Below, piece after piece: positions 16,864 through 26,911 of a stretch of 64,000 bases of DNA (position 1 is its first letter; every line of letters starts with the position of its first letter). The notes under the pieces are model-generated. The model ran no database searches and was not told the DNA's origin. It was given only the letters and a program-made list of their open reading frames with translations. A program made the translations under genes and the position numbers. Source of the stretch: Bacteroidales bacterium KHT7 (lineage in GTDB: Bacteria > Bacteroidota > Bacteroidia > Bacteroidales > Bacteroidaceae); contig FNBQ01000014.1 in assembly GCA_900102385.1 (NCBI GenBank), forward strand, positions 1 to 64,000. Direction: 5' to 3'.

Positions 16864-16895
16864 CTTGCATTTTTAAAATATTGGACATATATTTG
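16864..16895 (+). promoter_or_regulatory. promoter of the Por-tailed secreted protein
   Basis: CTTG (16864-16867), 20 bp, then TATATTTG (16888-16895). The leader to the ATG at 17014 is about 110 nt and AT-rich. Confidence 0.6.
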
Positions 16896-17013
16896 CCAAA
16901 CAAAAAAATACAATATCTTTAGAGATAAAAGAGACAAGATTTGAAAGTTAAAAAAGGATAAAATATTTTCCAATTTTTTATTGATTTATTAATTCATTAA
17001 AACATTTAGTAAC

Positions 17014-17931
17014 ATGATTAGATCTCTACTTTTCGCATCAGCATTTATTGCTGGAGCATTAACCGCATCTGCTCAGACAGAGAAGTTCGAAGCAGTTATC
17101 AACGCTGGCACTCCAGAAGAGGCAATAAACGCAAGCCTTCTGGCAACAACCGAATCTGGCAACAATATGATTAGCGAATTCAGTACAGCCAATCTTACAG
17201 GAAAAATGGTTGCAGGAAAGACCATCAAGACTATCACTCAGGATGCAACTGTTACAGAATGGAACGACGTCAACACAACCATCGTTGCCAGAGCAAACGT
17301 CAACTTCTATTTTGTCAACTCCACAGGAAACCCTTATGTTTCTTATAGTGCAGAAGAAGTTGTCAGCAGTTCAAACGAAGTCAGTTATAGACCAACTTAC
17401 GTTCTCTATTCACCAGAGAACAAGGAACTTCCAAAGTCGGGGTTATACTACACCCTCACCCCTAAGAAAAACGGTACACTGAAGATTGGTGTTTGGGTAA
17501 ACAAAGGAAACAGAGAGACTTTCCTCGTAAAAGAAAGTACGAAAGAGCCTATCGACTATACTGCTGAAGGCTATGTAAACGGGCAGAATAACGAAGACGG
17601 AACAATGAAATTCTTAAGCAACGATGATTTGCTCACATTACATGCCAACAGCGCGTCTGCAGCCAAGTATACTATCGGTCAAGGCAATCAGCCATTCTGG
17701 GGCTGGATCACAGCAACAGTAGAAGCTAACGAGACATACTACTTGTTTGTCAGCAGCGCACAGATTGGCTTCCAAGGCTACGAGTTCACTCCAGAGGGCA
17801 CAACTGGCATTGCCAGGACAAGCGCAGTTGCAGAAGACGAGGCAATTTACACTATCAATGGCATCCAGACCAACAATCTTGAAAGTGGTAAAATATACAT
17901 TAAAGATGGCAAGAAATTCATTGCTAAGTAA
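17014..17931 (+). CDS. secreted beta-rich protein with Por-like C-terminal tail
   Basis: A 305-residue protein with a signal peptide (MIRSLLFASAFIAGALTASA-QTE). The middle is a repeated beta-sandwich-like fold with alternating Thr/Asn-rich strands (for example SGLYYTLTPKKNGTLKIGVW). The last 30 residues, with IYTINGIQTNNL then GKIYIKDGKKFIAK, look like the degenerate type-IX-secretion style tail ('.Y.LnG......kGIyI.nGKK...K') found on many Prevotella surface proteins. I know of no function. It is a monocistronic unit with promoter and terminator and may be an abundant surface protein. Confidence 0.65.
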   Translation: MIRSLLFASAFIAGALTASAQTEKFEAVINAGTPEEAINASLLATTESGNNMISEFSTANLTGKMVAGKTIKTITQDATVTEWNDVNTTIVARANVNFYFVNSTGNPYVSYSAEEVVSSSNEVSYRPTYVLYSPENKELPKSGLYYTLTPKKNGTLKIGVWVNKGNRETFLVKESTKEPIDYTAEGYVNGQNNEDGTMKFLSNDDLLTLHANSASAAKYTIGQGNQPFWGWITATVEANETYYLFVSSAQIGFQGYEFTPEGTTGIARTSAVAEDEAIYTINGIQTNNLESGKIYIKDGKKFIAK

Positions 17932-17955
17932 AATCTGAAATTTTACAATATCAAG

Positions 17956-17988
17956 AAAAGGCAGTACGATTTTCCGTGCTGCCTTTTT
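17956..17988 (+). terminator. intrinsic terminator after the Por-tailed protein
   Basis: AAAAGGCAGTACG (17956-17968) pairs with CGTGCTGCCTTTTT around ATTTTC (one G-T pair). Confidence 0.9.
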
Positions 17989-18096
17989 CACATAGAAACC
18001 TTACGTTTCAGTTTATTACTGCCCGCTAAACCTGTTTTATCCCCCATATTTACTGCTTTTGTCGCTTGACAAGCCCCCAATTTAAGAGATGACAAC

Positions 18097-18277
18097 GGCT
18101 GTCCGCTTAATTTTTTCCCTTCACATGACATAAACCTAACCTTGGAGCGCCATATTTGCTATTTTCAGACAACTTCTGTCACTTTACATCATCCAAATGG
18201 GGATTTATACGTCAATTATATCGGCTGTCCGAGAAAAAAGGCGGCCATGTAATCACCAAAGAATTTTAGCGGACACC
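18097..18277. repeat. imperfect inverted repeat pair, possible MITE or IS remnant
   Basis: GGCTGTCCGCTTAATTTTTT at 18097-18116 is matched in inverted orientation by GAATTTTAGCGGACACC at 18261-18277, giving ends of the form GG(C)TGTCCGCTWAAWTT about 180 bp apart. A third partial copy, CGGCTGTCCG, lies at 18222-18231. No open frame or target duplication is seen. It sits in the 440-bp gap between the Por-tailed gene and maeB, which otherwise holds only the two terminators. Confidence 0.4.
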
Positions 18278-18313
18278 AATAATTGCAAAACTCAAAATCT
18301 GCCAACAAACAAC

Positions 18314-18345
18314 AAAAAAAGCCAGCCCCCTTAAAGGAACTGGCT
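18314..18345 (-). terminator. intrinsic terminator of the malic enzyme gene
   Basis: On the minus strand AGCCAG...CTGGCT (18320-18345) with added inner pairing of CCTTTAAGG is followed by a run of seven T. Confidence 0.8.
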
Positions 18346-18369
18346 CGATCAGAAATACTATAAACTTAT

Positions 18370-20652
18370 TTACTTTTTCTTTTTCTGAACAATAGCATCG
18401 ATGGCTGCGATGGCTGTGATTGTAACAACCTCGCGAACGCTGCTCTCGAAGTCTGTGAAGTGGATAGGCTTGTTCAATCCCATCTGGATAGGGCCAATCA
18501 CCTCAACATCATTCGTCATGCCCTGAATAAGTTTGTATGCGGTATTTGCACTGCTCAAGTTAGGGAATACGAGCGTATTTACATCCTGACCCTTCAGACG
18601 AGAGAACGGATACTTGCGGTCGCGCATTTCCTTGTCGAGCGCGAAGTTAAGCTGCATCTCACCGTCGATAAGTCTGTTGGCATCCTCTTCCTGAAGAATT
18701 CTGACAGCCTCGTGAACCTTGGCAGGACTACCAACTTGGTCTGCACCAAAGTTTGAGTACGAAATCATGGCTGTTACAGGCTTCTGGTTGAAGAACTTAA
18801 CAGTCTCCTCGGCCAGACGAGCAACATCAACCAAAGTTTCTGTGCCCGGATGACGGTTGATAAGCGTATCGGCAATGAAGTATGTACCCTTCTTTGAATT
18901 AAGGATGTGCATTGCACCAAAGTGGTCGTAACCCGGCTTGATGCCTACAACCTCTTTCGCTACCTTTATTGTATTGCTGTACTTTGTATAAACACCAGTG
19001 ATGAAAGCGTCAGCCTCGCCAGTCTCAACCATCATCATACCAAAGTAGTTGCGCTCAAACATCTTGTCGTTAGCCTCCTCGTAAGTGTAGCCCTCGCGTG
19101 CTCTCTTCTCTGCAAGAATCTTAGCATAGCGCTCGCGACGTGGAGCCTCACAGTCCTGACGAAGACTGATGATTTCGATGCCATCGAGATTGAGTTCAAG
19201 TTCGCTTGCAATCTCGCGAATCTTCTTCTCGTTTCCAAGAAGGATTGGCTTACAGATGCCCTCGCTCTTAGCCTGAACGGCAGCCTTAAGCATTGTTGGG
19301 TGGATACCTTCGGCAAATACTACGCGCTGCGGATTGCGACGAGCAGTCTCGTAAAGTTGCTGAGTAAGTTTACTCTCCTGACCCATAATCTGCTTCAGGT
19401 GTGCAGCGTATGCGTCCCAGTCGGTAATCTGCTTGCGGGCAACACCGCTCTCCATAGCAGCCTTGGCTACAGCCATTGACACCTCTGTAATCAGACGTGG
19501 ATCGACTGGCTTCGGAATGAAATAGTCGCGACCGAATGTGAAGTTATTAACGTGATAAACCTCGTTCACTACATCAGGAACAGGCTGCTTAGCCAAATCG
19601 GCAATAGCGCGAACGGCTGCCAACTTCATCTCCTCGTTGATGGCCGTACTTGCAGTATCGAGCGCACCGCGGAAGATGTAAGGGAATCCGATTACGTTGT
19701 TAATCTGGTTTGGATAGTCGCTTCGACCTGTTGACATCAACACGTCTGGACGAGCATCCATTGCATCCTCGTATGTGATTTCAGGAACAGGGTTTGCAAG
19801 AGCGAATACGATTGGGTCTTTAGCCATTGAGCGAACCATGTCCTTGCTCAACACACCGCCCTTTGACAAGCCAAGGAATACGTCTGCACCCTTAACAGCC
19901 TCTTCGAGAGTGTGGACATCTGTACGAGTTGTTGCAAACTCCTTCTTCTGCTCGTTCAATCCCGGACGGTCGGCTGTAATTACACCCTTAGAGTCGAGCA
20001 TCAAGATATTCTCTTTGCGTGCTCCAAGTGCAACGTACAACTTAGTACAGCTGATGGCAGCAGCACCTGCACCGTTTACAACAATCTTCACCTCTTCAAT
20101 CTTCTTGCCGTTTACGCAAAGAGCGTTAAGCAAACCTGCAGATGAGATGATTGCAGTACCGTGCTGGTCGTCATGCATTACCGGAATATCAAGTTCTTCC
20201 TTCAGACGCTTCTCAATCTCGAAGCACTCAGGAGCCTTGATATCCTCAAGGTTGATACCTCCGAATGTTGGAGCGATAGCCTTTACTGCCTCGATGAACT
20301 TGTCTGGGTCTTTCTCGTTTACCTCGATATCGAACACATCGATACCACCGTAAATCTTGAACAGCAAGCCCTTACCTTCCATAACAGGCTTTCCGCTCAC
20401 CGCGCCTATGTCGCCCAAGCCCAGAACTGCCGTACCATTACTGATAACGGCAACCAAGTTACCCTTGCTTGTATATTTGTACGCATCGTCAGGATTCTTC
20501 TGAATTTCGAGACATGGCTCTGCCACGCCCGGAGAGTACGCAAGACTCAAATCAGTCTGAGTGCTATAAGGCTTGGTTGGTACAACCTCTATCTTGCCCG
20601 GCTTGCCTTGTGCATGGTAAGCCAATGCTGCTTCTTTTGTTATTTTAACCAT
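18370..20652 (-). CDS. maeB: NADP-dependent malic enzyme with phosphotransacetylase-like C-terminal domain
   Basis: A 760-residue cytoplasmic enzyme of the MaeB type. The N-terminal malic enzyme part (1 to about 425) has [12 protein letters not shown], the [11 protein letters not shown] substrate motif and the cofactor loop [12 protein letters not shown]. The C-terminal part (about 430-760) is a phosphotransacetylase-like domain ([10 protein letters not shown]..., [29 protein letters not shown]). Such fusions convert malate to pyruvate and CO2 and make NADPH; in E. coli the PTA part is regulatory and responds to acetyl-CoA. Length and all motifs are normal. Its promoter lies at about 20681-20712. 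Confidence 0.95.
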   Translation of the reverse strand: MVKITKEAALAYHAQGKPGKIEVVPTKPYSTQTDLSLAYSPGVAEPCLEIQKNPDDAYKYTSKGNLVAVISNGTAVLGLGDIGAVSGKPVMEGKGLLFKIYGGIDVFDIEVNEKDPDKFIEAVKAIAPTFGGINLEDIKAPECFEIEKRLKEELDIPVMHDDQHGTAIISSAGLLNALCVNGKKIEEVKIVVNGAGAAAISCTKLYVALGARKENILMLDSKGVITADRPGLNEQKKEFATTRTDVHTLEEAVKGADVFLGLSKGGVLSKDMVRSMAKDPIVFALANPVPEITYEDAMDARPDVLMSTGRSDYPNQINNVIGFPYIFRGALDTASTAINEEMKLAAVRAIADLAKQPVPDVVNEVYHVNNFTFGRDYFIPKPVDPRLITEVSMAVAKAAMESGVARKQITDWDAYAAHLKQIMGQESKLTQQLYETARRNPQRVVFAEGIHPTMLKAAVQAKSEGICKPILLGNEKKIREIASELELNLDGIEIISLRQDCEAPRRERYAKILAEKRAREGYTYEEANDKMFERNYFGMMMVETGEADAFITGVYTKYSNTIKVAKEVVGIKPGYDHFGAMHILNSKKGTYFIADTLINRHPGTETLVDVARLAEETVKFFNQKPVTAMISYSNFGADQVGSPAKVHEAVRILQEEDANRLIDGEMQLNFALDKEMRDRKYPFSRLKGQDVNTLVFPNLSSANTAYKLIQGMTNDVEVIGPIQMGLNKPIHFTDFESSVREVVTITAIAAIDAIVQKKKK

Positions 20653-20680
20653 GGAATTAGTAATTTTTAAAAATTTCGGA

Positions 20681-20712
20681 CAAATTTACAATCTATAATC
20701 GAAACAAACAAG
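20681..20712 (-). promoter_or_regulatory. promoter of maeB
   Basis: On the minus strand CTTG (20709-20712), 20 bp, TAAATTTG (20681-20688), 29 bp before the start codon. An overlapping TTTG at 20705-20708 has only 16 bp spacing. Confidence 0.55.
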
Positions 20713-20777
20713 AATATTTAGTTTTTTTATGTATCTTCGCAAAAATTATTACACTTTATCATAAATATGTGTTTTTT

Positions 20778-21239
20778 ATGAACGAAAAGATGTTCTTATA
20801 CATACCTGTGCGACTAATAAAGAAGGGTTGCATAACTTTTGGTCTGATACTTTTCTTCAGTCTTTTGTTTAAAGGCTTTAACTTTTTTGAGAAGAAAAAT
20901 CACTTTAAGATAGTTAAGAGCGAATGGATTGAAAAAGAAAAGAACACCATTTTCCCTGCCGGCGAAAACGAAAAAACGCTTGCCAACATCAGAAAACAAA
21001 TTCTCGAAGGAGACACGACAAACGTAAAAGACGGACTGAAACCGTTTACGAAAAAAGACAGCCCGTGCCGCGACAAGGCTCAATGGCTCGAGGTTCTTAA
21101 CCTGCTGAATGCCGAGGACGAAAAGCCGATGATGCAGAAACTGCAAAATCTGGCTGTAAAGGACGGCCCGAATGCCGAGAACGCCCAACAAATCATAAAT
21201 GAGTTTGTAAAGCCTGAGATTCTGGATAAGAAAGACTGA
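20778..21239 (+). CDS. hypothetical membrane-anchored protein
   Basis: About 153 residues. The upstream GTG at 20769 is in frame, but the ATG at 20778 (MNEKMFLY) is the better start; 20790 is also possible. One hydrophobic anchor lies at about 16-32 (ITFGLILFFSLLFKGF), followed by a charged, helical soluble part with FPAGENEKTLANIRKQI and paired Glu/Lys. A candidate box TATCTTCG is at 20732-20739. No family is recognised. Its 3' end overlaps the convergent alkyltransferase gene by 47 bp. Confidence 0.55.
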   Translation: MNEKMFLYIPVRLIKKGCITFGLILFFSLLFKGFNFFEKKNHFKIVKSEWIEKEKNTIFPAGENEKTLANIRKQILEGDTTNVKDGLKPFTKKDSPCRDKAQWLEVLNLLNAEDEKPMMQKLQNLAVKDGPNAENAQQIINEFVKPEILDKKD

Positions 21240-21768
21240 TTTCATTCTTCGGAACTGCGAATTTGCCCAAATCAAGCCCTTCGAGTTTAAGCAATGCTAT
21301 TTTGTTCTTCATTCCGCCGCCGTAGCCTGTCAGATTTCCGTTTGAGCCGACAACGCGATGGCATGGAACAATGATGCAAACAGGATTCCACCCTACTGCT
21401 CCGCCAACAGCCTGAGCCGACATCTTTGCCACTCCATGCCGACTGGCAATCTTGGCTGCAATTTCGCCATAAGTCACGGTCTGTCCGAAAGGTATCTCCG
21501 TCATTATTTCCGAAACTTCCTTACGGAACGGGGTAAAGTTTTCCATCCGATAACGTGGCGTGAAATCGGGCTTTCTTCCGCCAAAATAAATATCGAGCCA
21601 GCGCAATGTTTCGCAGAAAATCGGCAAATCGCGTTCTTCGCAGTCATGCAGGGCGACATTCTTCGAGCCTTCGAACAACAAAGCCGTAAGCACCTCGCCG
21701 TCGGATTTCAGAATAATATCGTCGAAAGCCTCGGGCGTTTTGTATCGGTAGAAATAATTCGGCATCAC
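21193..21768 (-). CDS. ogt: methylated-DNA--protein-cysteine S-methyltransferase
   Basis: A 191-residue suicide repair protein that takes methyl groups from O6-methylguanine. The active-site Cys136 is in IIVPCHRVVGSNGNLTGYGG, and the DNA-binding helix lies in FGQTVTYGEIAAKIA. The N-terminal ribonuclease-like domain is short. The C-terminus runs about 25 residues past the usual end (KFAVPKNEISLSYPESQALQ), in the part that overlaps the opposing gene, so the tail may be a recent extension. It overlaps the upstream methyltransferase gene by 4 bp (ATGA type). Confidence 0.9.
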   Translation of the reverse strand: MMPNYFYRYKTPEAFDDIILKSDGEVLTALLFEGSKNVALHDCEERDLPIFCETLRWLDIYFGGRKPDFTPRYRMENFTPFRKEVSEIMTEIPFGQTVTYGEIAAKIASRHGVAKMSAQAVGGAVGWNPVCIIVPCHRVVGSNGNLTGYGGGMKNKIALLKLEGLDLGKFAVPKNEISLSYPESQALQTHL

Positions 21769-22448
21769 ACAAAATTGACGATATAATGCTGCTTGTTCAG
21801 TTTATGGTCGAAATACACGATTCCTGCATCATAGAGGTCGAACGTAATGCCAACGCGCTCGTCATCTTGAAGACGATGCCATTTCTCGGTCACGCTTTTG
21901 TCCGAATAGATGCCTTCGATAACCATTACCGTGCGCTCCGACGCACATGATACCACAGCATCGACCATCTCCCAAGCCGACGGCACAGAGGCAATGCGGA
22001 CAAAACCGACACTTCCCCACTCATTCAGCAAACCTTTTGCCAGCGAAAGCATATCGCCAGTCCTATAATCAACCGAGTATGATTTCAGGACATGAGCGGC
22101 AGTCTCGTTGCTCTTGGCATCGACCGAGACCACCTCGGACTTCTTTTTTGCGCTCTTCATGTAACAAGCCGTAATGCCTGCGCCCGTTCCGTAGTCGATG
22201 ATGGTTGAAGGCTGCGAGTCGTTAACCAAACGGAAAAGGAACTTATCCATCTTTACAGAATTACACTTAACGCCCTTCGGAGTGAGTTTGCGCAGTTTTT
22301 TCAATCCGTCGAAGGCATAATACGGCGTTTTCTGGTTTATAACCTGAGTTATGAGTTGAAAGGCAAACGGCGAATGAACCCCGTAGCCCTTGCGCTTGCG
22401 AAAACGCTTAATCCAAATCCACAAAGAAGTAACGACCGACATATTCAT
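21765..22448 (-). CDS. class I SAM-dependent methyltransferase
   Basis: A 227-residue protein with a Rossmann-type SAM fold. The SAM loop is IIDYGTGAGITACYM (about 88-102), followed by SVDAKSNETA for the ribose-binding acid. The N-terminal segment with RKRKGYGVHSPFAFQLITQVI is shared by a Bacteroidetes group of putative O-methyltransferases. The SAM loop has YGTGAG in place of the more usual GTGTG. The substrate is not known. It is upstream of and overlaps the alkyltransferase gene by 4 bp, so the pair is one operon. Confidence 0.75.
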   Translation of the reverse strand: MNMSVVTSLWIWIKRFRKRKGYGVHSPFAFQLITQVINQKTPYYAFDGLKKLRKLTPKGVKCNSVKMDKFLFRLVNDSQPSTIIDYGTGAGITACYMKSAKKKSEVVSVDAKSNETAAHVLKSYSVDYRTGDMLSLAKGLLNEWGSVGFVRIASVPSAWEMVDAVVSCASERTVMVIEGIYSDKSVTEKWHRLQDDERVGITFDLYDAGIVYFDHKLNKQHYIVNFV

Positions 22449-22515
22449 TTGTATTGATGCAGATTAAACAAAAAAAGCCAACTCGCAGTTATATGCAAAT
22501 TGGCCTTATCTCTTG

Positions 22516-22587
22516 TAGCGCCTACGGGAATCGAACCCGTATACCATGCGTGAGAGGCATGTATCCTAACCATTAGATGAAAGCGCC
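22516..22587 (-). tRNA. tRNA-Glu (anticodon CTC), copy 2
   Basis: 72 nt on the minus strand starting GGCGCTTTCATC. The anticodon stem CATGC/GCATG encloses CTCTCAC, giving anticodon CTC (reads GAG). The T arm is ACGGG/CCCGT with TTCGATT. CCA is not encoded. It is identical to the copy at 22613-22684. Confidence 0.95.
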
Positions 22588-22612
22588 ATTGGTTAGATTT
22601 CAAAAAGAATTG

Positions 22613-22684
22613 TAGCGCCTACGGGAATCGAACCCGTATACCATGCGTGAGAGGCATGTATCCTAACCATTAGATGAAAGCGCC
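22613..22684 (-). tRNA. tRNA-Glu (anticodon CTC), copy 1
   Basis: 72 nt, identical to the downstream copy and separated from it by 25 bp. The order of transcription is Ser, Glu, Glu. The pair ends in a G-U at the top of the acceptor stem (G1-U72). Confidence 0.95.
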
Positions 22685-22696
22685 GTACATAAGTGG

Positions 22697-22783
22697 CGGA
22701 AGGTGGGGGATTCGAACCCCCGGTACGGTAACCCGCACGTCAGTTTAGCAAACTGGTGGTTTCAGCCACTCACCCAACCTTCC
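22697..22783 (-). tRNA. tRNA-Ser (anticodon GCT)
   Basis: 87 nt on the minus strand, starting GGAAGGTTGGGTGAGTGG, with a long variable arm and an anticodon loop TTGCTAA (anticodon GCT, reads AGC/AGT). The acceptor stem GGAAGGT/ACCTTCC is perfect, with G73. First gene of the tRNA operon. Confidence 0.95.
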
Positions 22784-22822
22784 TGAGCTTTATGTCTGTT
22801 GGCATTATTTTCAAATGCGGTG

Positions 22823-22854
22823 CAAAGATATGCACATTTTTTGAATCTACCAAA
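22823..22854 (-). promoter_or_regulatory. promoter of the tRNA operon
   Basis: On the minus strand TTTG (22851-22854), exactly 20 bp, TATCTTTG (22823-22830): a textbook Bacteroidetes promoter 40 bp before tRNA-Ser. Confidence 0.8.
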
Positions 22855-22886
22855 TTTTTCAGCTCTTATTTTACATTTTTCTTTAT

Positions 22887-24755
22887 TTAAAGCTCAAGAA
22901 TCAAGTTCTGTCTTGCTTTTAAAGTTATGTCGCCAGCAAGCGAAACGGACTTTCCGGAAATGACATCGCTGGCACTATCCTTGCCACCCAGCACTTCCTT
23001 ATATCGGCTTGCAGGAATGGTCACTTCTGATGATGTTCCGTTGAGCATAACGACAACTTTCTTACCGTTGTACAAACGCGAATAGACGTAAACGCCCTTG
23101 AACGGGATGAAGTGTTTCATGTCGCCTTTCGCGATTATCTCGTTGCCGGCACGCCAATGAAGGAGTTTCTTCAGATAGTCGTACATATCGTTCTGTTCCT
23201 TGGTTCTGCCGCTGGCATCGAAACAGTTTGCCTTATCGCCCTGCCATCCGCCGGGGAAATCTTTGCGCACATATCCGTCGGATTTCTCCTTTGTGCCGTT
23301 CATCAGCACTTCCGAACCGTAATAAAGTTGAGGGATGCGGTGCGTTGTGAGCAGAAGTGTATAAGCCTGCTTCAGAAGGGCAACGTTCTGTCCGTTCTTC
23401 AGGAATCGGTCGGTATCGTGATTCTCGATGAACGCCATTATGCACGACGGATTTGGATAAAGATAATCGTAAACGAAATTGTTGTAGATTTTGTTCAGTC
23501 CGCCAGCCTGACCGACGGTCTCCTCGGCCATAGCCCTGTCGAGTTTGTCGTAGAAACTGAAATCCATAACGGTTTTCAGATTACTGTTCTTCGTGGCGAG
23601 TTTCGAATCTTTCTGCCATGTGGCGGTGTAAGGCGGCTCAACCACCCACGTTTCGCCAACCACGTTATAGTTCGGATATTCGTCGTTCAACTCCTTCAGC
23701 CATTTAGCCATGGCATCGGCGTAGGCATACGGATAGGTATCCATTCTGATGCCATCGATGCCTACGGTCTCAATCCACCAGAAACTGTTCTGGATAAGGT
23801 ATCGCAAGACGTGCGGATTATTCTGGTTTAGGTCGGGCATCGACTTTACGAACCAACCCTCAACAGCCTCGCGCTTGTCAACATCCGAAGCATAAGGGTC
23901 GACAACCGGAGTAAGCGTGTACGATGTTTGCAGATAATTATTCTGATAGTCGGGATGATTGAACCAGTCGGGCGAAGGCATGTCCTTGAGCCAGACGTGG
24001 TTGCTTCCGCAATGGTTGAAAATCATGTCCATAACGATTTTCAGACCTTTGGCATGAGCCTCATCAATCAACTTTTTGTATAGTTCGTTGCTTCCGAAGC
24101 GGGCATCGACATTATAATAGTCGGTTGTGGCATAGCCGTGATAGCTGCTGTACTTCCCGTTCTCGGCAACCATGTCATTCTCGAGCACCGGAGTGAACCA
24201 AAGAGCTGTTACGCCAAGGTCAGTGAAGTAGTCGAGATGCTGGCGGATTCCTTCGAGGTCGCCGCCATGACGGAGGCTCGGCTCGTTGCGGTCGCACACC
24301 TTGTCAACCATCGTCTTTACAACATCGTTCGACGGGTCGCCGTTGGCAAAGCGGTCGGGCATGAGCAGGTAAAGCACATCCGATGCATCAAAGCCTTTTC
24401 TGTCGGCTCCAGCCATCGCTCTGTTCTTCAGTTCATACTGCCACACCTTTTTCTTCTTGCCCTTCTGGAATGTTATAGGCATCTTGCCAGCCTTGGCATC
24501 CGAAGATATATTAAGGTACAGAATGACGTAGTTTTTGCTGCCCGGTTTCACAACTTCTTTCAAAGTCACGCCGGGATAGTCGATGCTGAATTGGTCGTAC
24601 GAAGCCACATCTTCACCATATACCATAAGTTGAAGTTCGGGATTCTTCATGCCGACGAACCAGTTCAGCGGTTCGATTTTTGATACTCCTATAGCATTCG
24701 CGCCCATCGTTGTAAAGAGCGACAAGCCGGCTATCAGTAATGTTTTCTTTATCAT
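22887..24755 (-). CDS. susA: SusA-like neopullulanase (GH13 alpha-amylase family)
   Basis: A 622-residue secreted enzyme with a signal peptide (cleavage near GANA-IG), an N-terminal beta-sandwich domain (to about 115) and a GH13 barrel. Conserved regions are VMDMIFNHCG (region I), GIRMDTYPYA with nucleophile Asp339, VVGETWV with acid Glu368, and FIENHDTDRF with Asp447. SusA cleaves alpha-1,4 bonds in pullulan and maltodextrins in the periplasm. It is the last gene of a four-gene operon (22 bp after susB), the same SusA-SusB order as in B. thetaiotaomicron but reversed in direction relative to its pulA and malQ neighbours being upstream. Confidence 0.9.
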   Translation of the reverse strand: MIKKTLLIAGLSLFTTMGANAIGVSKIEPLNWFVGMKNPELQLMVYGEDVASYDQFSIDYPGVTLKEVVKPGSKNYVILYLNISSDAKAGKMPITFQKGKKKKVWQYELKNRAMAGADRKGFDASDVLYLLMPDRFANGDPSNDVVKTMVDKVCDRNEPSLRHGGDLEGIRQHLDYFTDLGVTALWFTPVLENDMVAENGKYSSYHGYATTDYYNVDARFGSNELYKKLIDEAHAKGLKIVMDMIFNHCGSNHVWLKDMPSPDWFNHPDYQNNYLQTSYTLTPVVDPYASDVDKREAVEGWFVKSMPDLNQNNPHVLRYLIQNSFWWIETVGIDGIRMDTYPYAYADAMAKWLKELNDEYPNYNVVGETWVVEPPYTATWQKDSKLATKNSNLKTVMDFSFYDKLDRAMAEETVGQAGGLNKIYNNFVYDYLYPNPSCIMAFIENHDTDRFLKNGQNVALLKQAYTLLLTTHRIPQLYYGSEVLMNGTKEKSDGYVRKDFPGGWQGDKANCFDASGRTKEQNDMYDYLKKLLHWRAGNEIIAKGDMKHFIPFKGVYVYSRLYNGKKVVVMLNGTSSEVTIPASRYKEVLGGKDSASDVISGKSVSLAGDITLKARQNLILEL

Positions 24756-24777
24756 GGTTCAGATTGAATTTTTCAGA

Positions 24778-26901
<2,124 letters not shown>

Positions 26902-26911
26902 CTATTTATTC

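Noticed and set aside
22488-22784. Integration site at the tRNA cluster
   Set aside because: Both tRNA-Glu copies and tRNA-Ser are intact, and there is no integrase gene or partial tRNA duplicate nearby.
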